The translations under genes were made by a program, and so were the position numbers. From positions 19,006 to 83,005 of the forward strand of contig NZ_BCXG01000023.1 of NCBI RefSeq assembly GCF_001894985.1: 64,000 nucleotides of DNA, in the 5' to 3' direction. This DNA is from Rhodococcus tukisamuensis NBRC 100609 (GTDB taxonomy: Bacteria; Actinomycetota; Actinomycetes; Mycobacteriales; Mycobacteriaceae). The notes beneath the pieces are model-generated. The model was not told where the DNA came from. It saw nothing but the letters and a program-made list of their open reading frames with translations, and did not search any database. Every line of letters starts with the position of its first letter. Within the stretch, counting starts at the first letter, position 1. Below, one piece after another: positions 35,092 through 44,398 of the stretch.

Positions 35092-35415
35092 ATGTCGAAC
35101 ACGATCACCATCACCGACGACTCCTTCAAGCAGGACGTCCTCGACTCCGACAAGCCCGTACTCGTCGACTTCTGGGCGACCTGGTGCGGCCCGTGCAAGA
35201 TGGTCGCGCCGGTGCTCGAGGAGATCGCCGGCGAGCACGGCGACAAGCTCACCGTCGCCAAGCTCGACATCGATGCCAACCCGGCCGCCGCCCGCGACTT
35301 CCAGGTCATGTCGATCCCGACGATGATCCTGTTCCAGGGCGGCAAGCCGGTGAAGCAGATTGTCGGCGCCAAGGGCAAGGCTGCCCTGCTCAAGGACCTT
35401 TCCGACATCCTGTAA
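35092..35415 (+). CDS. trxA: thioredoxin
   Basis: 107 residues; active site WCGPC at 31-35, cis-Pro in MSIPTM, and the FQGGKPVKQIVG C-terminal block. Preceded by a GAGGAGA site. It corresponds to M. tuberculosis TrxC (Rv3914) by position. Reduced by the adjacent TrxB. Confidence 0.96.
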   Translation: MSNTITITDDSFKQDVLDSDKPVLVDFWATWCGPCKMVAPVLEEIAGEHGDKLTVAKLDIDANPAAARDFQVMSIPTMILFQGGKPVKQIVGAKGKAALLKDLSDIL

Positions 35416-35427
35416 CCGACGCCGCAG

Positions 35428-35457
35428 CCCCCGAGATTGCCGAATCCTCGGGGGTTT
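35428..35457 (+). terminator. Rho-independent terminator after trxA
   Basis: CCCCCGAG / CTCGGGGG stem, extended in the loop by ATT/AAT around GCCG, followed by TTTCT. It starts 13 bp after the trxA stop and has one of the few U-tracts in this window. Confidence 0.9.
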
Positions 35458-35524
35458 CTGCGACAATCGACGCGTGTGCGACGCCCCGCCGCGACGTGCC
35501 AGGACCACGAGAGGACCGGAAAGT

Positions 35525-36724
35525 ATGCAGCGTCTCTGTCACGGCGATCACGGTCCCGCCGTAGCCGAGGTCCGCAGCACCCTTTCCAGCCTGGGGTTCC
35601 TGCACAACGGCATGTCGACGGCGCCCCGGGACGCGGTCAACGGCTCCCAGTGGGTGGCCCCGGACGCCGTGTTCGACCACCACCTCGACAGCGCCGTGCG
35701 CGCGTTCCAGCAGCAACGCGGCCTCCTGGTCGACGGCGTGGTCGGTGCGGCAACGTACCGCGGGCTCAAGGAGGCGTCGTACCGCCTCGGCGCCCGCACC
35801 CTGATCTACCAGCTGTCCGCACCGCTGTACGGCGACGACGTCGCGACGCTGCAGAACCGGCTGCAGGACCTCGGCTTCTACTCGGCGCGGGCGGACGGCC
35901 ACTTCGGGCCGAAGACCCACGAGGGCCTGTCCTCGTTCCAGCGTGAGATCGGCATCGCCTCCGACGGCATCTGCGGACCCCAGACGCTGCGCTCGCTCGA
36001 ACTGCTCGGCACCCGCGTCACCGGCGGCTCGCCGCACGCGATCACCGAGGAGGAGTCGGTCCGTCGGTCCGGCCCGCAGCTCAGCGGCAAGCGGATCGTG
36101 ATCGACCCGGACCTCGGCGGCGAGGCGACCGGAGCGGTGCTCCAGACGCCCAACGGCCCGATCACCGAGGCGGAGATCCTGTGGGACCTCGCCAGTCGGC
36201 TCGAGGGCCGGATGGCCGCGACGGGCATGGAGACGTTCCTGTCCCGGCCGCACAACGCGAACCCGTCGGTCACGTCCCGGGCCGAGATCTCCAACACGTT
36301 CGACGCGGACCTGATGATCTCGCTGCGCTGCGCCAGCAGCGCGAGCCCCCACGCGAACGGCGTCGCCAGCTTCCACTTCGGGAACTCGCACGGTGCCACC
36401 TCGCGGATCGGGCAGGTGCTGTCCAGCTTCATCCAGCGCGAAATCGTCGCTCGCGCACCACTTCAGGACTGCCGCACGCACGGGCGGTCGTGGGATCTGT
36501 TGCGGCTGACCAACATGCCGACCGTTCAGGTCGACATCGGTTATCTCACAAACGAATCCGACGTCAATGTGCTCGTGAACCCCCGAAACCGGGACATCAT
36601 CGCCGAGGCGATCCTGATCGCGGTCAAGCGGCTGTACCTGCTCGGACAGGACGACCAGCCGACCGGGACGTTCACGTTCGCGGAGCTGCTCGCCGAGGAA
36701 CTGGCGAAGTCCGACCCGGCCTAG
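35525..36724 (+). CDS. cwlM: CwlM, amidase_3-like peptidoglycan regulator (pseudo-amidase)
   Basis: 399 residues, no signal peptide, so cytoplasmic. Two peptidoglycan-binding-like domains (about 9-85 and 98-165) precede an N-acetylmuramoyl-L-alanine amidase fold (about 187-380). The usual zinc ligand in DPGHGG is Leu 197 (DPDLGG), the second His (ISxH) is Arg 268 (ISLRC), and the catalytic Glu is Asp 337 (VDIGY). It should therefore be inactive as an amidase. In mycobacteria CwlM, phosphorylated by PknB, activates MurA and binds MurJ. The conserved place after trxA supports the name. Confidence 0.92.
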   Translation: MQRLCHGDHGPAVAEVRSTLSSLGFLHNGMSTAPRDAVNGSQWVAPDAVFDHHLDSAVRAFQQQRGLLVDGVVGAATYRGLKEASYRLGARTLIYQLSAPLYGDDVATLQNRLQDLGFYSARADGHFGPKTHEGLSSFQREIGIASDGICGPQTLRSLELLGTRVTGGSPHAITEEESVRRSGPQLSGKRIVIDPDLGGEATGAVLQTPNGPITEAEILWDLASRLEGRMAATGMETFLSRPHNANPSVTSRAEISNTFDADLMISLRCASSASPHANGVASFHFGNSHGATSRIGQVLSSFIQREIVARAPLQDCRTHGRSWDLLRLTNMPTVQVDIGYLTNESDVNVLVNPRNRDIIAEAILIAVKRLYLLGQDDQPTGTFTFAELLAEELAKSDPA

Positions 36725-36754
36725 TCCGAGCCCGTCGGCGACGGGCGGCGGGTC

Positions 36755-37429
36755 TCAGTGCGCGCCGACCGTCGACTTCTGTTCGATGTCGACGACCGCC
36801 AGCGAGGCCGTCATCAGCAGCCGCTCGAGCGCCGACTCCACGTCCGCCTTCCAGCCGTGGTCGCGATTGAGCTCGAGCCGCAACCGCGGGTAACGATGGT
36901 GCGCCGCAACCACTTCGAAGCCCATGTCGATCAGGAAACTGGCGTCGATCATGCAGTCGGCGGGCGCACAGTCAGGCCCCGGACGTCGGCCGACGCGGGC
37001 CTCGTCCTCGTCCCGGACGATCCCGAATGCCTCGAGCGCCCGCACCCCGCGGTGCACCAGATCGCCCACGACGGCCTGCATCAGGCTCGGGCCCACCCCG
37101 TCCAGCTCCGCGGCCGGTTCGAGCCGCAGCGTGGTCAGCAGGACCGCGTCCGCACTGACGGGGGAGGTGGGGAAGAGCTTCGCCCGTGGCACGTCGCCGG
37201 GCGGGGAGTAGAGCGCGCAGCCGGCGGGCCGTCCGTCGAGGGTGGCGACCTGACCGCAGGACCCCCACTCCAGCATCACCATCGAGAGCCAGGCTTCCTT
37301 CTCGAACTCGGGGTCCGAGAAGCTCCGGGAGCTCTGCACCGCAGCCGGGTCCATTTCCCAGAAGACACAACGGCGGGAGTGCCGGGGAAGCTGGTCGAGT
37401 CCGTCGAGCGTGAGCGGGCTGATGCGCAT
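36755..37429 (-). CDS. GNAT-like acetyltransferase family protein (Rv3916c homologue)
   Basis: About 224 residues from ATG 37429; upstream GTG codons at 37435 and 37456 are alternatives, because a TTGGAGG site lies 17 bp before the ATG. The pattern MRISPLTLDGLDQLPRH, a central beta strand LLTTLRLEP followed by GVGPSLMQAVVGDL in the acetyl-CoA pyrophosphate-loop position, and the FLIDMGFEVV motif fit a GNAT fold. Convergent with cwlM and located between cwlM and parB as Rv3916c is. Function unknown. Confidence 0.85.
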   Translation of the reverse strand: MRISPLTLDGLDQLPRHSRRCVFWEMDPAAVQSSRSFSDPEFEKEAWLSMVMLEWGSCGQVATLDGRPAGCALYSPPGDVPRAKLFPTSPVSADAVLLTTLRLEPAAELDGVGPSLMQAVVGDLVHRGVRALEAFGIVRDEDEARVGRRPGPDCAPADCMIDASFLIDMGFEVVAAHHRYPRLRLELNRDHGWKADVESALERLLMTASLAVVDIEQKSTVGAH

Positions 37430-37490
37430 CGACACCGGTGAACCAGCCTCCAACACCCGACAGCGGGCATCGGACGCCCGCGGGACACAT

Positions 37491-37508
37491 TATTCTTCCT
37501 CCAGAATA
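37491..37508. promoter_or_regulatory. short interrupted palindrome upstream of the GNAT gene
   Basis: TATTCT-TCCTCC-AGAATA in the 240-bp gap upstream of the GNAT start. Could be an operator or part of the promoter; nothing more can be said. Confidence 0.35.
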
Positions 37509-37549
37509 GGCGATCGGCGGGCCGACGGCCGGACCAGATCGGACAGCCC

Positions 37550-37580
37550 TCGAATCATCTTGGTGGGAAAGATGATTCGA
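37550..37580 (-). terminator. hairpin terminator of the parAB operon
   Basis: Perfect 12-bp arms (TCGAATCATCTT, 37550-37561, and complement 37569-37580) with a 7-nt loop, 90 bp beyond the parB stop. Confidence 0.75.
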
Positions 37581-37669
37581 TCACCCAACCCCGCGGACGA
37601 CTCGGCCGACCCGTCGTGGTGTCACAGTGACGGATCGGCCGAGGGTGGTCGGGTGCCGGGAACCCGGCG

Positions 37670-38782
37670 CTACGAGCCGCCCTGGTGTTCCATCATCTCG
37701 ACGATCCGCTGCAGGTCGTCCACCGAGCCGAACTCGACGACGATCTTGCCCTTGCGCTTGCCGAGGCTCACCGTGACGCGGGTGTCGAACGCCCCGGACA
37801 GCCGGTCCGCGACGTCCTGGAGGCCCGGCATCTGAATCGGCTTGCGCTTCACCGGGGGAGTGAGCGTGGCGGCATCCTCACGGTTGGCCAGCGTCACCGC
37901 CTCCTCGGTGGCACGCACCGACATGCCCTCGGCGACGATCCGCGCGGCCAGCAGTTCCTGTGCCTCGGCGCCCGCCTCGAGCGAGAGCAGGGCCCGGGCG
38001 TGGCCGGCGGAGAGCACGCCCGCCGCGACCCGCCGCTGCACCGGGATCGGCAGCCGGAGGAGCCGGATCATGTTGGTCACCACGGGCCGCGAACGCCCGA
38101 TCCGGGCGGCCAGCTCCTCGTGGGTGACGTTGAACTCCTCGAGCAGCTGCTGGTACGCCGCCGCCTCCTCGAGCGGGTTCAGCTGCACCCGGTGGATGTT
38201 CTCGAGCAGTGCGTCGCGCAACATCGAGCCGTCGTTCGTCTCGCGGACGATCGCCGGGATGGTCTCGAGCCCGGCCTGCTGGCTGGCCCGCCACCGTCGC
38301 TCACCCATCACCAGCTGGTAGCGGTCGTCTGCGACGCGGCGCACGACGATCGGCTGCATCAGGCCGAACTCGCGGATCGAGAAGACCAGTTCGGCGAGCG
38401 CCTCCTCGTCGAACACCTGGCGCGGCTGCTTCGGGTTCGGCTCGATCTGCGCGGCCGGGATCTCCCGGTAGATGGCGCCGACGGGGGAGAGGTCGGGTGC
38501 CGACTCCCCGTCGGACGCCGGGGCGGCCTTCGCCGTCTTCGTGGTCTTCGCCGCCGCCGTCTTGGCGGTGGCAGCCTTGGTCGCCGGGGCCTTCGGCGCC
38601 GCACCGTCGACCGGAGCGGGTGCCGGTGCCTTGCCGGTCTTGGTCGCCGCGTCCGCCGGGGCGGGCGCGTTGCCGATGATCACGTCGGCGGCGGCGCTGC
38701 CGAGCCGCGGTCCGGCCTCGGGGCCGGTCGGGATCAGTGCCGCGAGGCCGCGTCCCAGGCCACCCTTGCTTCTCGTGCTCAC
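37670..38782 (-). CDS. parB: chromosome-partitioning protein ParB
   Basis: 370 residues. It binds parS, hydrolyses CTP and slides along DNA to build the partition complex. N-terminal [15 protein letters not shown] contacts ParA; an Ala/Lys/Thr-rich linker spans about 35-95; the CTP-binding box includes GERRWRASQ; the helix-turn-helix lies around [23 protein letters not shown]; and the C-terminal dimerisation domain ends the protein. The GTG start overlaps the parA stop by one base (TAGTG). It has at least six good binding sites in the next 5 kb. Confidence 0.96.
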   Translation of the reverse strand: MSTRSKGGLGRGLAALIPTGPEAGPRLGSAAADVIIGNAPAPADAATKTGKAPAPAPVDGAAPKAPATKAATAKTAAAKTTKTAKAAPASDGESAPDLSPVGAIYREIPAAQIEPNPKQPRQVFDEEALAELVFSIREFGLMQPIVVRRVADDRYQLVMGERRWRASQQAGLETIPAIVRETNDGSMLRDALLENIHRVQLNPLEEAAAYQQLLEEFNVTHEELAARIGRSRPVVTNMIRLLRLPIPVQRRVAAGVLSAGHARALLSLEAGAEAQELLAARIVAEGMSVRATEEAVTLANREDAATLTPPVKRKPIQMPGLQDVADRLSGAFDTRVTVSLGKRKGKIVVEFGSVDDLQRIVEMMEHQGGS

Positions 38783-39771
38783 TACGTCTCCTGCGCGTTC
38801 ATCGTGGCGGTGCGGGCTGCGAGTTCGCGGCCGGCGTCGAGGTAACTCATGGCACCGCGTGAGCCCGGGTCGTAGTCGAGGACGGTCATCCCGTATCCGG
38901 GCGCCTCCGAGACCTTCACGCTGCGGGGGATCACGGCGCGCAGCACCCGGTCACCGAAGTGCTTGCGCACCTCCTCGGCGACCTGGTCGGCCAGCTTGGT
39001 CCGGCCGTCGTACATGGTCAGCAGGACCGTCGAGACATGCAGGTCGGGGTTGAGGTGGGACTGGACCAGCTCGATGTTGCGCAGCAGCTGCCCGACGCCC
39101 TCGAGTGCGTAGTACTCGCACTGGATGGGGATCAGCACCTCCTGCGCGGCGACCATCGCGTTGACCGTGAGCAGACCCAGCGACGGCGGGCAGTCGATGA
39201 GGATGAAGTCGACGTCGACGCCGGCGAGGGCGGCGGGGGCGAGGGCGGTCTTGAGCCGGCCCTCACGGGCGACCATGGAAACCAGCTCGATCTCGGCGCC
39301 GGCCAGGTCGATGGTCGCGGGGATGCAGTACAGCCGGTCACTGTGCGGGCTCTGCTGGATCGCCTCGGCTGCCGTGACTTCGCCTATGAGCAGCTCGTAG
39401 CTCGAGGGGGTACCCGAGTGATGGGGGACGCCCAGCGCGGTGCTGGCGTTGCCCTGAGGGTCCAAATCGACCACCAGGACGGTCAGGCCGAGGACCGCGA
39501 GCGAGGACGCGAGGTTCACCGCGGTGGTCGTCTTGCCGACGCCGCCCTTCTGGTTCGCGATGGTGAGGACGCGGCGGCGGTTCGGCCTGGGCATCGACAC
39601 CCCGTGCGGGTGCAGGACCTGACTCGCCCGCTGCGCGGCCGCACCGATCGGTGTCTCCTCCAGCGAGATGCCCGAATACGCGGACGCCGGATAGGGGTTC
39701 ACACCATCGCCGTTGGTGGGTTTCGAAGGGTCGTGTCCGGTTTCACGTGAAACCGCGGGTCCACCCGACAT
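38782..39771 (-). CDS. parA: chromosome-partitioning ATPase ParA
   Basis: 329 residues from ATG 39771 with an AAGGAG site 6 bp upstream; an earlier in-frame start at 39819 lacks one. Deviant Walker A motif KGGVGKTT, Walker A' VVDLDPQGN and Walker [10 protein letters not shown] are complete. An N-terminal extension of about 65 residues precedes the ATPase domain. Its codons 6-11 (AVSRET) overlap a parS site, so ParB can bind the 5' end of its own operon. Co-transcribed with parB. Confidence 0.96.
   Translation of the reverse strand: MSGGPAVSRETGHDPSKPTNGDGVNPYPASAYSGISLEETPIGAAAQRASQVLHPHGVSMPRPNRRRVLTIANQKGGVGKTTTAVNLASSLAVLGLTVLVVDLDPQGNASTALGVPHHSGTPSSYELLIGEVTAAEAIQQSPHSDRLYCIPATIDLAGAEIELVSMVAREGRLKTALAPAALAGVDVDFILIDCPPSLGLLTVNAMVAAQEVLIPIQCEYYALEGVGQLLRNIELVQSHLNPDLHVSTVLLTMYDGRTKLADQVAEEVRKHFGDRVLRAVIPRSVKVSEAPGYGMTVLDYDPGSRGAMSYLDAGRELAARTATMNAQET
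39739..39754. promoter_or_regulatory. parS site inside parA
   Basis: GGTTTCACGTGAAACC, a perfect palindrome differing from consensus TGTTTCACGTGAAACA only in the outer bases. Lies within codons 6-11 of parA, near its translation start. Confidence 0.88.
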
Positions 39772-39835
39772 GTGTTGCTCCTTCACAGATCTTGCTCGAT
39801 CACCACGGCGTGAATTCATCGGTTCGACGGGTCCA

Positions 39836-40528
39836 TTATCGGCGATGACCTCGCCGGGGGACGCGTTCCGCGCGAACCACGATCGTCGGTGTCGGCAGAA
39901 TCGCGGCGCCGCACTCGACGATCTCCAACTTGCCGGCCCCCAGGCGAGTCAGGGAAGCCTGATCGCGGGAGATCTCTTCCGCCGCACTCGATCCCTTCAT
40001 CGCCAGCATCCGGCCGCCCTCGTGCACCAGCGGGATGGACCAGCGGGCAAGCTTCTCCAGCGGCGCGACGGCCCGGGAGGTCACGACGTCGGCGCCACCG
40101 GCCTCGTGCAGGACGCCGGGCTGTTCCGCGCGCCCGCGGACCACGCGGACATCGAGACCGACCTCTTCGATGAACTCGGCCAGGTACACCGAGCGCCGCA
40201 GCAGCGGCTCGACCAACGTGATCCGGAGGTCCGGGCGGGCGATCGCGAGCGGGATGCCGGGCAGGCCGGCCCCGCTGCCCACGTCGACGACGGACTCGCC
40301 CTCGGCGATCAGCTCACCGATCACGGCGCAGTTGAGCAGGTGCCGGTCCCAGAGTCGGGGGACCTCACGCGGTCCGATCAGGCCCCGCTCCACACCCGCC
40401 GTGGCGAGCGAGTCGCGGTACTTCACCGCGAGGTCGAGGCGGTCCCCAAAGACGGTCTGAGCGGCCTCGGGCATGTCGTCGGACTCGATGTGTTCCACGT
40501 GAAACATCTTCCCGTGACGCCGATACAT
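39836..40528 (-). CDS. rsmG: 16S rRNA (guanine-527-N7)-methyltransferase RsmG (GidB)
   Basis: 230 residues at the longest start; ATG 40507 (MFHVEH) and ATG 40474 (MPEAAQ) are alternatives, and the last aligns with the M. tuberculosis start. Methylates G527 of 16S rRNA in the streptomycin-binding region. The SAM motif is [35 protein letters not shown] is the conserved N-terminal block and [14 protein letters not shown] the catalytic-face motif. A parS site covers the MFHVEH codons. Upstream of parA on the same strand with a 64-bp gap, so they may share a transcript. Confidence 0.94.
   Translation of the reverse strand: MYRRHGKMFHVEHIESDDMPEAAQTVFGDRLDLAVKYRDSLATAGVERGLIGPREVPRLWDRHLLNCAVIGELIAEGESVVDVGSGAGLPGIPLAIARPDLRITLVEPLLRRSVYLAEFIEEVGLDVRVVRGRAEQPGVLHEAGGADVVTSRAVAPLEKLARWSIPLVHEGGRMLAMKGSSAAEEISRDQASLTRLGAGKLEIVECGAAILPTPTIVVRAERVPRRGHRR
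40491..40506. promoter_or_regulatory. parS site at the rsmG 5' end
   Basis: TGTTCCACGTGAAACA, one mismatch to the 16-bp consensus. It encodes the FHVEH residues of the RsmG N-terminus. Confidence 0.9.
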
Positions 40529-40869
40529 TCCACAAACCAGACGCGCGGAATATTCGGATCCCGATGAATCCGGACCCTGCGGGGTCCGATCAACCTGACC
40601 GAACCGCCGCGTTCCCGGCCATCACCGACCCGGGGGAGGGAGTCGCGGGCCGGGTCGGTTCGGCCGGGAGCCGGATGGCAGGGGGCGTCGGGCGGTGGGG
40701 GAGGGGAGGGGCTGGCCGACTCGCAGAGGTGTCGTCCCGTGCGAGCGGACACCGGCCGCGACCGCCGGTTCGTTGCCGGGCCTCTAGCCGACGCCGGCAC
40801 CCCGGTCGACACGCAACCGCCGTTGCGGAAACCCGTGCGGCGGCGGTCGCCGGCGCGGCTCCGCCAGTG

Positions 40870-40919
40870 GGGCCTTGCGGGTGGGCCTTGCGGGTGGGCC
40901 TTGCGGGTGGGCCTTGCGT
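40870..40919. repeat. 13-bp tandem repeat, about four copies
   Basis: GGGCCTTGCGGGT repeated at 40870, 40883, 40896 and, partially, 40909. Confidence 0.9.
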
Positions 40920-41202
40920 GCACGCGGGTTTCCAACGCCGAGTCGGTACGGCCGCCGGCCCACCACTGCCGCAGGCTCGGTGCTGCGCGCGCGGCCGGGA
41001 TGCTGCCGCCGAAGCGCACGGCCGCCAGCCAGTCACCGATGCCGGCAGGCCCGGCCAGCCGGGGGCCGCCCACCCACGAGGCGCCGGCGCGGGATCGGGG
41101 CGGAGGCAGGTGAGGTGCCGCACGCGGGCGCTCCCACATCGGACGCCGAGGCCCTTGGAGGAGCGCACGCCGAGCGGTGCACGACTGCGACGCCTCTCGA
41201 AC

Positions 41203-41238
41203 ACGAAGTCCACAGCACGCACGAAGTCCACAGCACGA
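41203..41238. repeat. 18-bp tandem duplication
   Basis: ACGAAGTCCACAGCACG(C/A) twice in a row. Each unit includes GTCCACAG, similar to the weak DnaA boxes in oriC. Confidence 0.85.
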
Positions 41239-41478
41239 AGGCCCGCGAGGGTTCGGAGCCGCCGGAGCACAAGTGGCGTCACACGCGGGTCGAGCATCAG
41301 TGCGGCCGCGACAACGCGAGCCACCACGTCCGCCCGCCCCCGGCCAACGCGCGGCACCCCGCCGAAATGGGATGGGCCGGACCCGCACCCACTCATCCAA
41401 TGCCGTCCGTCGTCGCGAACGGACCCGACTCGGAGGCCGGGCGCCGGCCCGAGAGACGACCCGCCCGCGGGATGGATC

Positions 41479-41510
41479 CAGTCCCGCCGATGGCACAGTC
41501 CCGCCGATGG
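41479..41510. repeat. 15-bp direct repeat, period 17
   Basis: CAGTCCCGCCGATGG at 41479-41493 and 41496-41510. Confidence 0.85.
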
Positions 41511-41885
41511 CGCAGCCGCGCCGCCCCGTCGGGGGGAGCGTCCACCCTGCCGGTTCACCGCGGCCGGGCCGGCCGCGAAGGTCGGACGACCGGTCGCCCG
41601 ATCGCGGCCGGAGGAGCATCCCGCGGGCGTCGGGCACCGAACCTGAGATCCGCCTGCCCGTGCGCCACGGCGTGGACGAGCGCTGCAAGCTCGCCGGATC
41701 AGCAGCAGGCGGGACTACGCCCAGCAGTTCGTCGCTGCCGGCGGCCGGACTGAGCGAGTCCGAGCGACCCACCTCACGGATGGGTGCCTCACCGCGCCAG
41801 GGGCTTCCACCGGCGCGAGATGAAGGCGTGACGACGCCGGGCGGCGCGTGGTGCACCCGCGTGTGGGCGCGACCCCCGCGGGTCG

Positions 41886-41901
41886 TGTTTCACGTGGAAC
41901 C
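41886..41901. promoter_or_regulatory. parS site
   Basis: TGTTTCACGTGGAACC: two mismatches to consensus, intact CACGTG centre. Located in the gene-free region. Confidence 0.85.
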
Positions 41902-42481
41902 GGCCCGGCAGCATCGCCCGGCAAGGGCGGGGAACACAGTGCCGATTGGGCCGCTCCGACAGCGGTCGCCGTTGTCGACGGATCCGTACGCGCCGCGGCC
42001 TGGGCCAGGTGCTGCCCCGGGCTTCCTCGCGCCGGTCGATACCAGGGAGCCGGTGCGCGTCGATCCCGTTTTCTGAAGCCGGCGCCGACCAGGGCACGAC
42101 CCGACGGCCGCCGAGGAAGGCGCCGCGAGGACGCCCAGGCGGGTGCCGGGCGGTTCCCGCGGAGGGCCGGCTGCAGTGTGCGCGACCAACCCCCGGCTTC
42201 CCGCCCGACGCAATGCCCACGACGACAGGCGGGGTGCGGACGGCTGGCCCGGGAACCCGATGCGCCTGGCGTCGATGCCGGCGACGACCACTCCTCGCAT
42301 GCGCCCCGCCGCCGCTGCCGGGCTTCGGGCTCGCCCCGATCACTCGAATGGGACTCCACCCGGACGGGCTGCCGCGGATTCGACACCTCTCCCTCGTCTG
42401 GCCGACGGGGACCCACCGGCTTCGGAGCGGCGACTGTGCCGGGACGGTCGGCAAGCTCCCTCGGCAGCGGGCGCCCGTGGT

Positions 42482-42509
42482 GGGGGAGGGGAGTGGCACG
42501 CCGGTCCGG
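42482..42509. repeat. 28-bp dispersed direct repeat, copy 1
   Basis: Identical to 44371-44398 over 28 bp (begins GGGGGAGGGGAGTGGCACGC). The two copies are 1.9 kb apart and frame the three strongest parS sites of the gene-free region; a shorter G-rich relative lies near 40693. Confidence 0.85.
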
Positions 42510-42612
42510 CGGGCTCGGCTCAGCCGACGTGTCCCACGATCGGGACCGGGGAGTGCGACGAGCGCCCCATGTCGTGGGCGTCGGCCCGGCCGGTCGCGAT
42601 GTCACCGCCGGC

Positions 42613-42628
42613 GCGGACACGTGAAACA
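42613..42628. promoter_or_regulatory. degenerate parS (half-site)
   Basis: GCGGACACGTGAAACA: right half and ACGTG centre intact, left half lost. Possibly a decayed site. Confidence 0.5.
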
Positions 42629-42947
42629 ACACCCGTGAAGGCTCGGTGTCCCGCGCCAGGTCGACGGCACGGCCTCGGGCAGCGCCCCGAATCCGCGGGT
42701 GTCTCAGGCGGGGCCCGGACGCCGACCCCGAGCACCGAACATTTCAGGGCCCGCGTCGTGGGTCGCCCCGAGCACGTCCCTCAGATCGCGTGCAGCGGAC
42801 ATGCCTCGGCGTGGGCCCGCCGCACGCCCGTTGCAGCATCGGTTCCGCTCAGGTCCACCAAAGATGACCAAGCCAACCCCTGTGGCGTCGCCCGTCTGGC
42901 CGTCAGCAGCCGTAGCCCACGCACCACCCGCCAGACGTCCACCCGAC

Positions 42948-43000
42948 TGACCGAATGCGACATTCGTTCACTTGAACCGAACGAATGTCGCATTCGGTCA
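42948..43000. repeat. perfect 21-bp inverted repeat with self-palindromic arms
   Basis: Arms 42948-42968 and 42980-43000 are exact complements around an 11-nt loop. Each arm contains CGAATGCGACATTCG or its complement, itself a palindrome with a CGA centre, so four CGAATG/CATTCG motifs are stacked in 53 bp. It starts 27 bp before a parS site. It could form a cruciform or bind a dimeric protein; it is not next to a gene end. Confidence 0.9.
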
Positions 43001-43026
43001 CACGGCGGGGGCGATCCGCACGGAGC

Positions 43027-43042
43027 CGATTCACGTGAAACA
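43027..43042. promoter_or_regulatory. parS site
   Basis: CGATTCACGTGAAACA: two mismatches to consensus, in the left half only. Confidence 0.87.
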
Positions 43043-43179
43043 TCACATCGACAGCCACCATGCCTCACCACAGACAGCGGTCTCGATGCATGGCACGCGG
43101 GTGCCGGCCGACTCCCGTGGTCGCGGGTTCGACAGAGGGTCGCGAACGCTTCGACCGCCTGGTGGCACCCGAAGTAGGT

Positions 43180-43195
43180 GCTTCACGTGAAACAT
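43180..43195. promoter_or_regulatory. parS site
   Basis: TGCTTCACGTGAAACA: one mismatch to consensus. Confidence 0.9.
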
Positions 43196-43333
43196 GCCGC
43201 AGAACCGTCCATCAATCAGGGTTCCGACCTCCTCGACCGGTCAGAGCCGAACCCCGTGGGTGCCCGGACCCGCCGACGGACCTCGACCGAATCACGCGCG
43301 CCGGCCGCGGCAGTTCCGGCCAACCGCACGGGC

Positions 43334-43399
43334 CTCGAATGCAATCGGAGCGGGCCGGCACACCGTCGTGCACACCCCGGACGGCGAGGCGCATTCGAG
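43334..43399. repeat. 9-bp inverted repeat with long loop
   Basis: CTCGAATGC (43334-43342) and GCATTCGAG (43391-43399); the CGAATG motif is the same as in the 21-bp inverted repeat 390 bp away. Confidence 0.6.
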
Positions 43400-43579
43400 T
43401 GCGACACCTCCGGGAGGGCGGCGCGAGGATCCGCTTGCCCTCAGGCCTCCCGACTCGTCACCGGAGAACAGGCCGCCGCCAACCCGGTGGCGTCGATGCC
43501 ATCAGCTCCGTGCACCACGAATCCGGGACACCGCGCTTGCCGCCCCGCGATGCGGGCGACCAACCCAACGACCGCGGAC

Positions 43580-43745
43580 GGCGTGCGGGGCTCGGCATTC
43601 CGAGATCGACTGGAACCCGACACCCGGCAGACGGCCGACGCCGGGGCAGTCCGCCGACGCTCGCGGAGGGCGTGCGGAGCCCGGCATCCCGAGATCGACT
43701 GGAACCCGGCAGACGGCCGACGCCGGGGCGGCCCGCCGACGCTCA
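43580..43745. repeat. imperfect direct repeat of about 75-85 bp
   Basis: Copy 1 starts at 43580 and copy 2 at 43669, both opening GGCGTGCGG and sharing CGAGATCGACTGGAACCC and CAGACGGCCGACGCCGGGGC. Copy 2 lacks about 7 bp in the middle. Confidence 0.88.
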
Positions 43746-43900
43746 CCGGGCGGACGGATCGCACGGCAGACGGCGACACCCCTACGCGAACCCGGGGGAA
43801 CGGCATCGCCTCACCCCCGCGCGATCCACCCCCGCGGGATCCCACCCCGGTGCGTCGTTCGGACCGGGGGTCACCGCCCCGACAGGACCGACGGCACCCG

Positions 43901-43916
43901 GGTTCCACGTGAAACA
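43901..43916. promoter_or_regulatory. parS site
   Basis: GGTTCCACGTGAAACA: two mismatches to consensus. The parS copy nearest to oriC in this window (about 6 kb from it). Confidence 0.87.
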
Positions 43917-44370
43917 GCTCAGCCATGAGACGGGGAGCGAACCCGGGGAGCCGGAACAAATTCGGCGCCAAAGCGGAATTTCGACGGCGGATTTCATGCA
44001 CCCCGCCACCCCCGGGAGTTTCGTCACGGTGACGGGTGACGAAATGGGGCCGACGCGAGCGAGTAGGCCCATCGGTGTCCGGAGTCCCGCCGACAGTGCG
44101 GCCGGGGTCCGCCTCCCAGCGGCGCCCGGATCCCGGAACCTACGCGGGGTACGGCGGCGGTGCCACGGCAGTCGGATCTGGGCGCACGACTCGACCGTCA
44201 CGCCGCGGGCGGCCGTGCTCGAACGCCGGGCACGACCGGGGTGGCGCGCGATGCGCGTCCGACGCAATCTGCATCCGGATGGCCGGCCACGGCGAGGTGT
44301 GTACCAATCGGCGACCGGCGCCGTGACCCGTCGGTGGGTCAGGTCGGGTCGCCGGGGTCCGGTCGACGGC

Positions 44371-44398
44371 GGGGGAGGGGAGTGGCACGCCGGTCCGG
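44371..44398. repeat. 28-bp dispersed direct repeat, copy 2
   Basis: Exact match to 42482-42509; lies 45 bp before the jag terminator hairpin. Confidence 0.85.
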
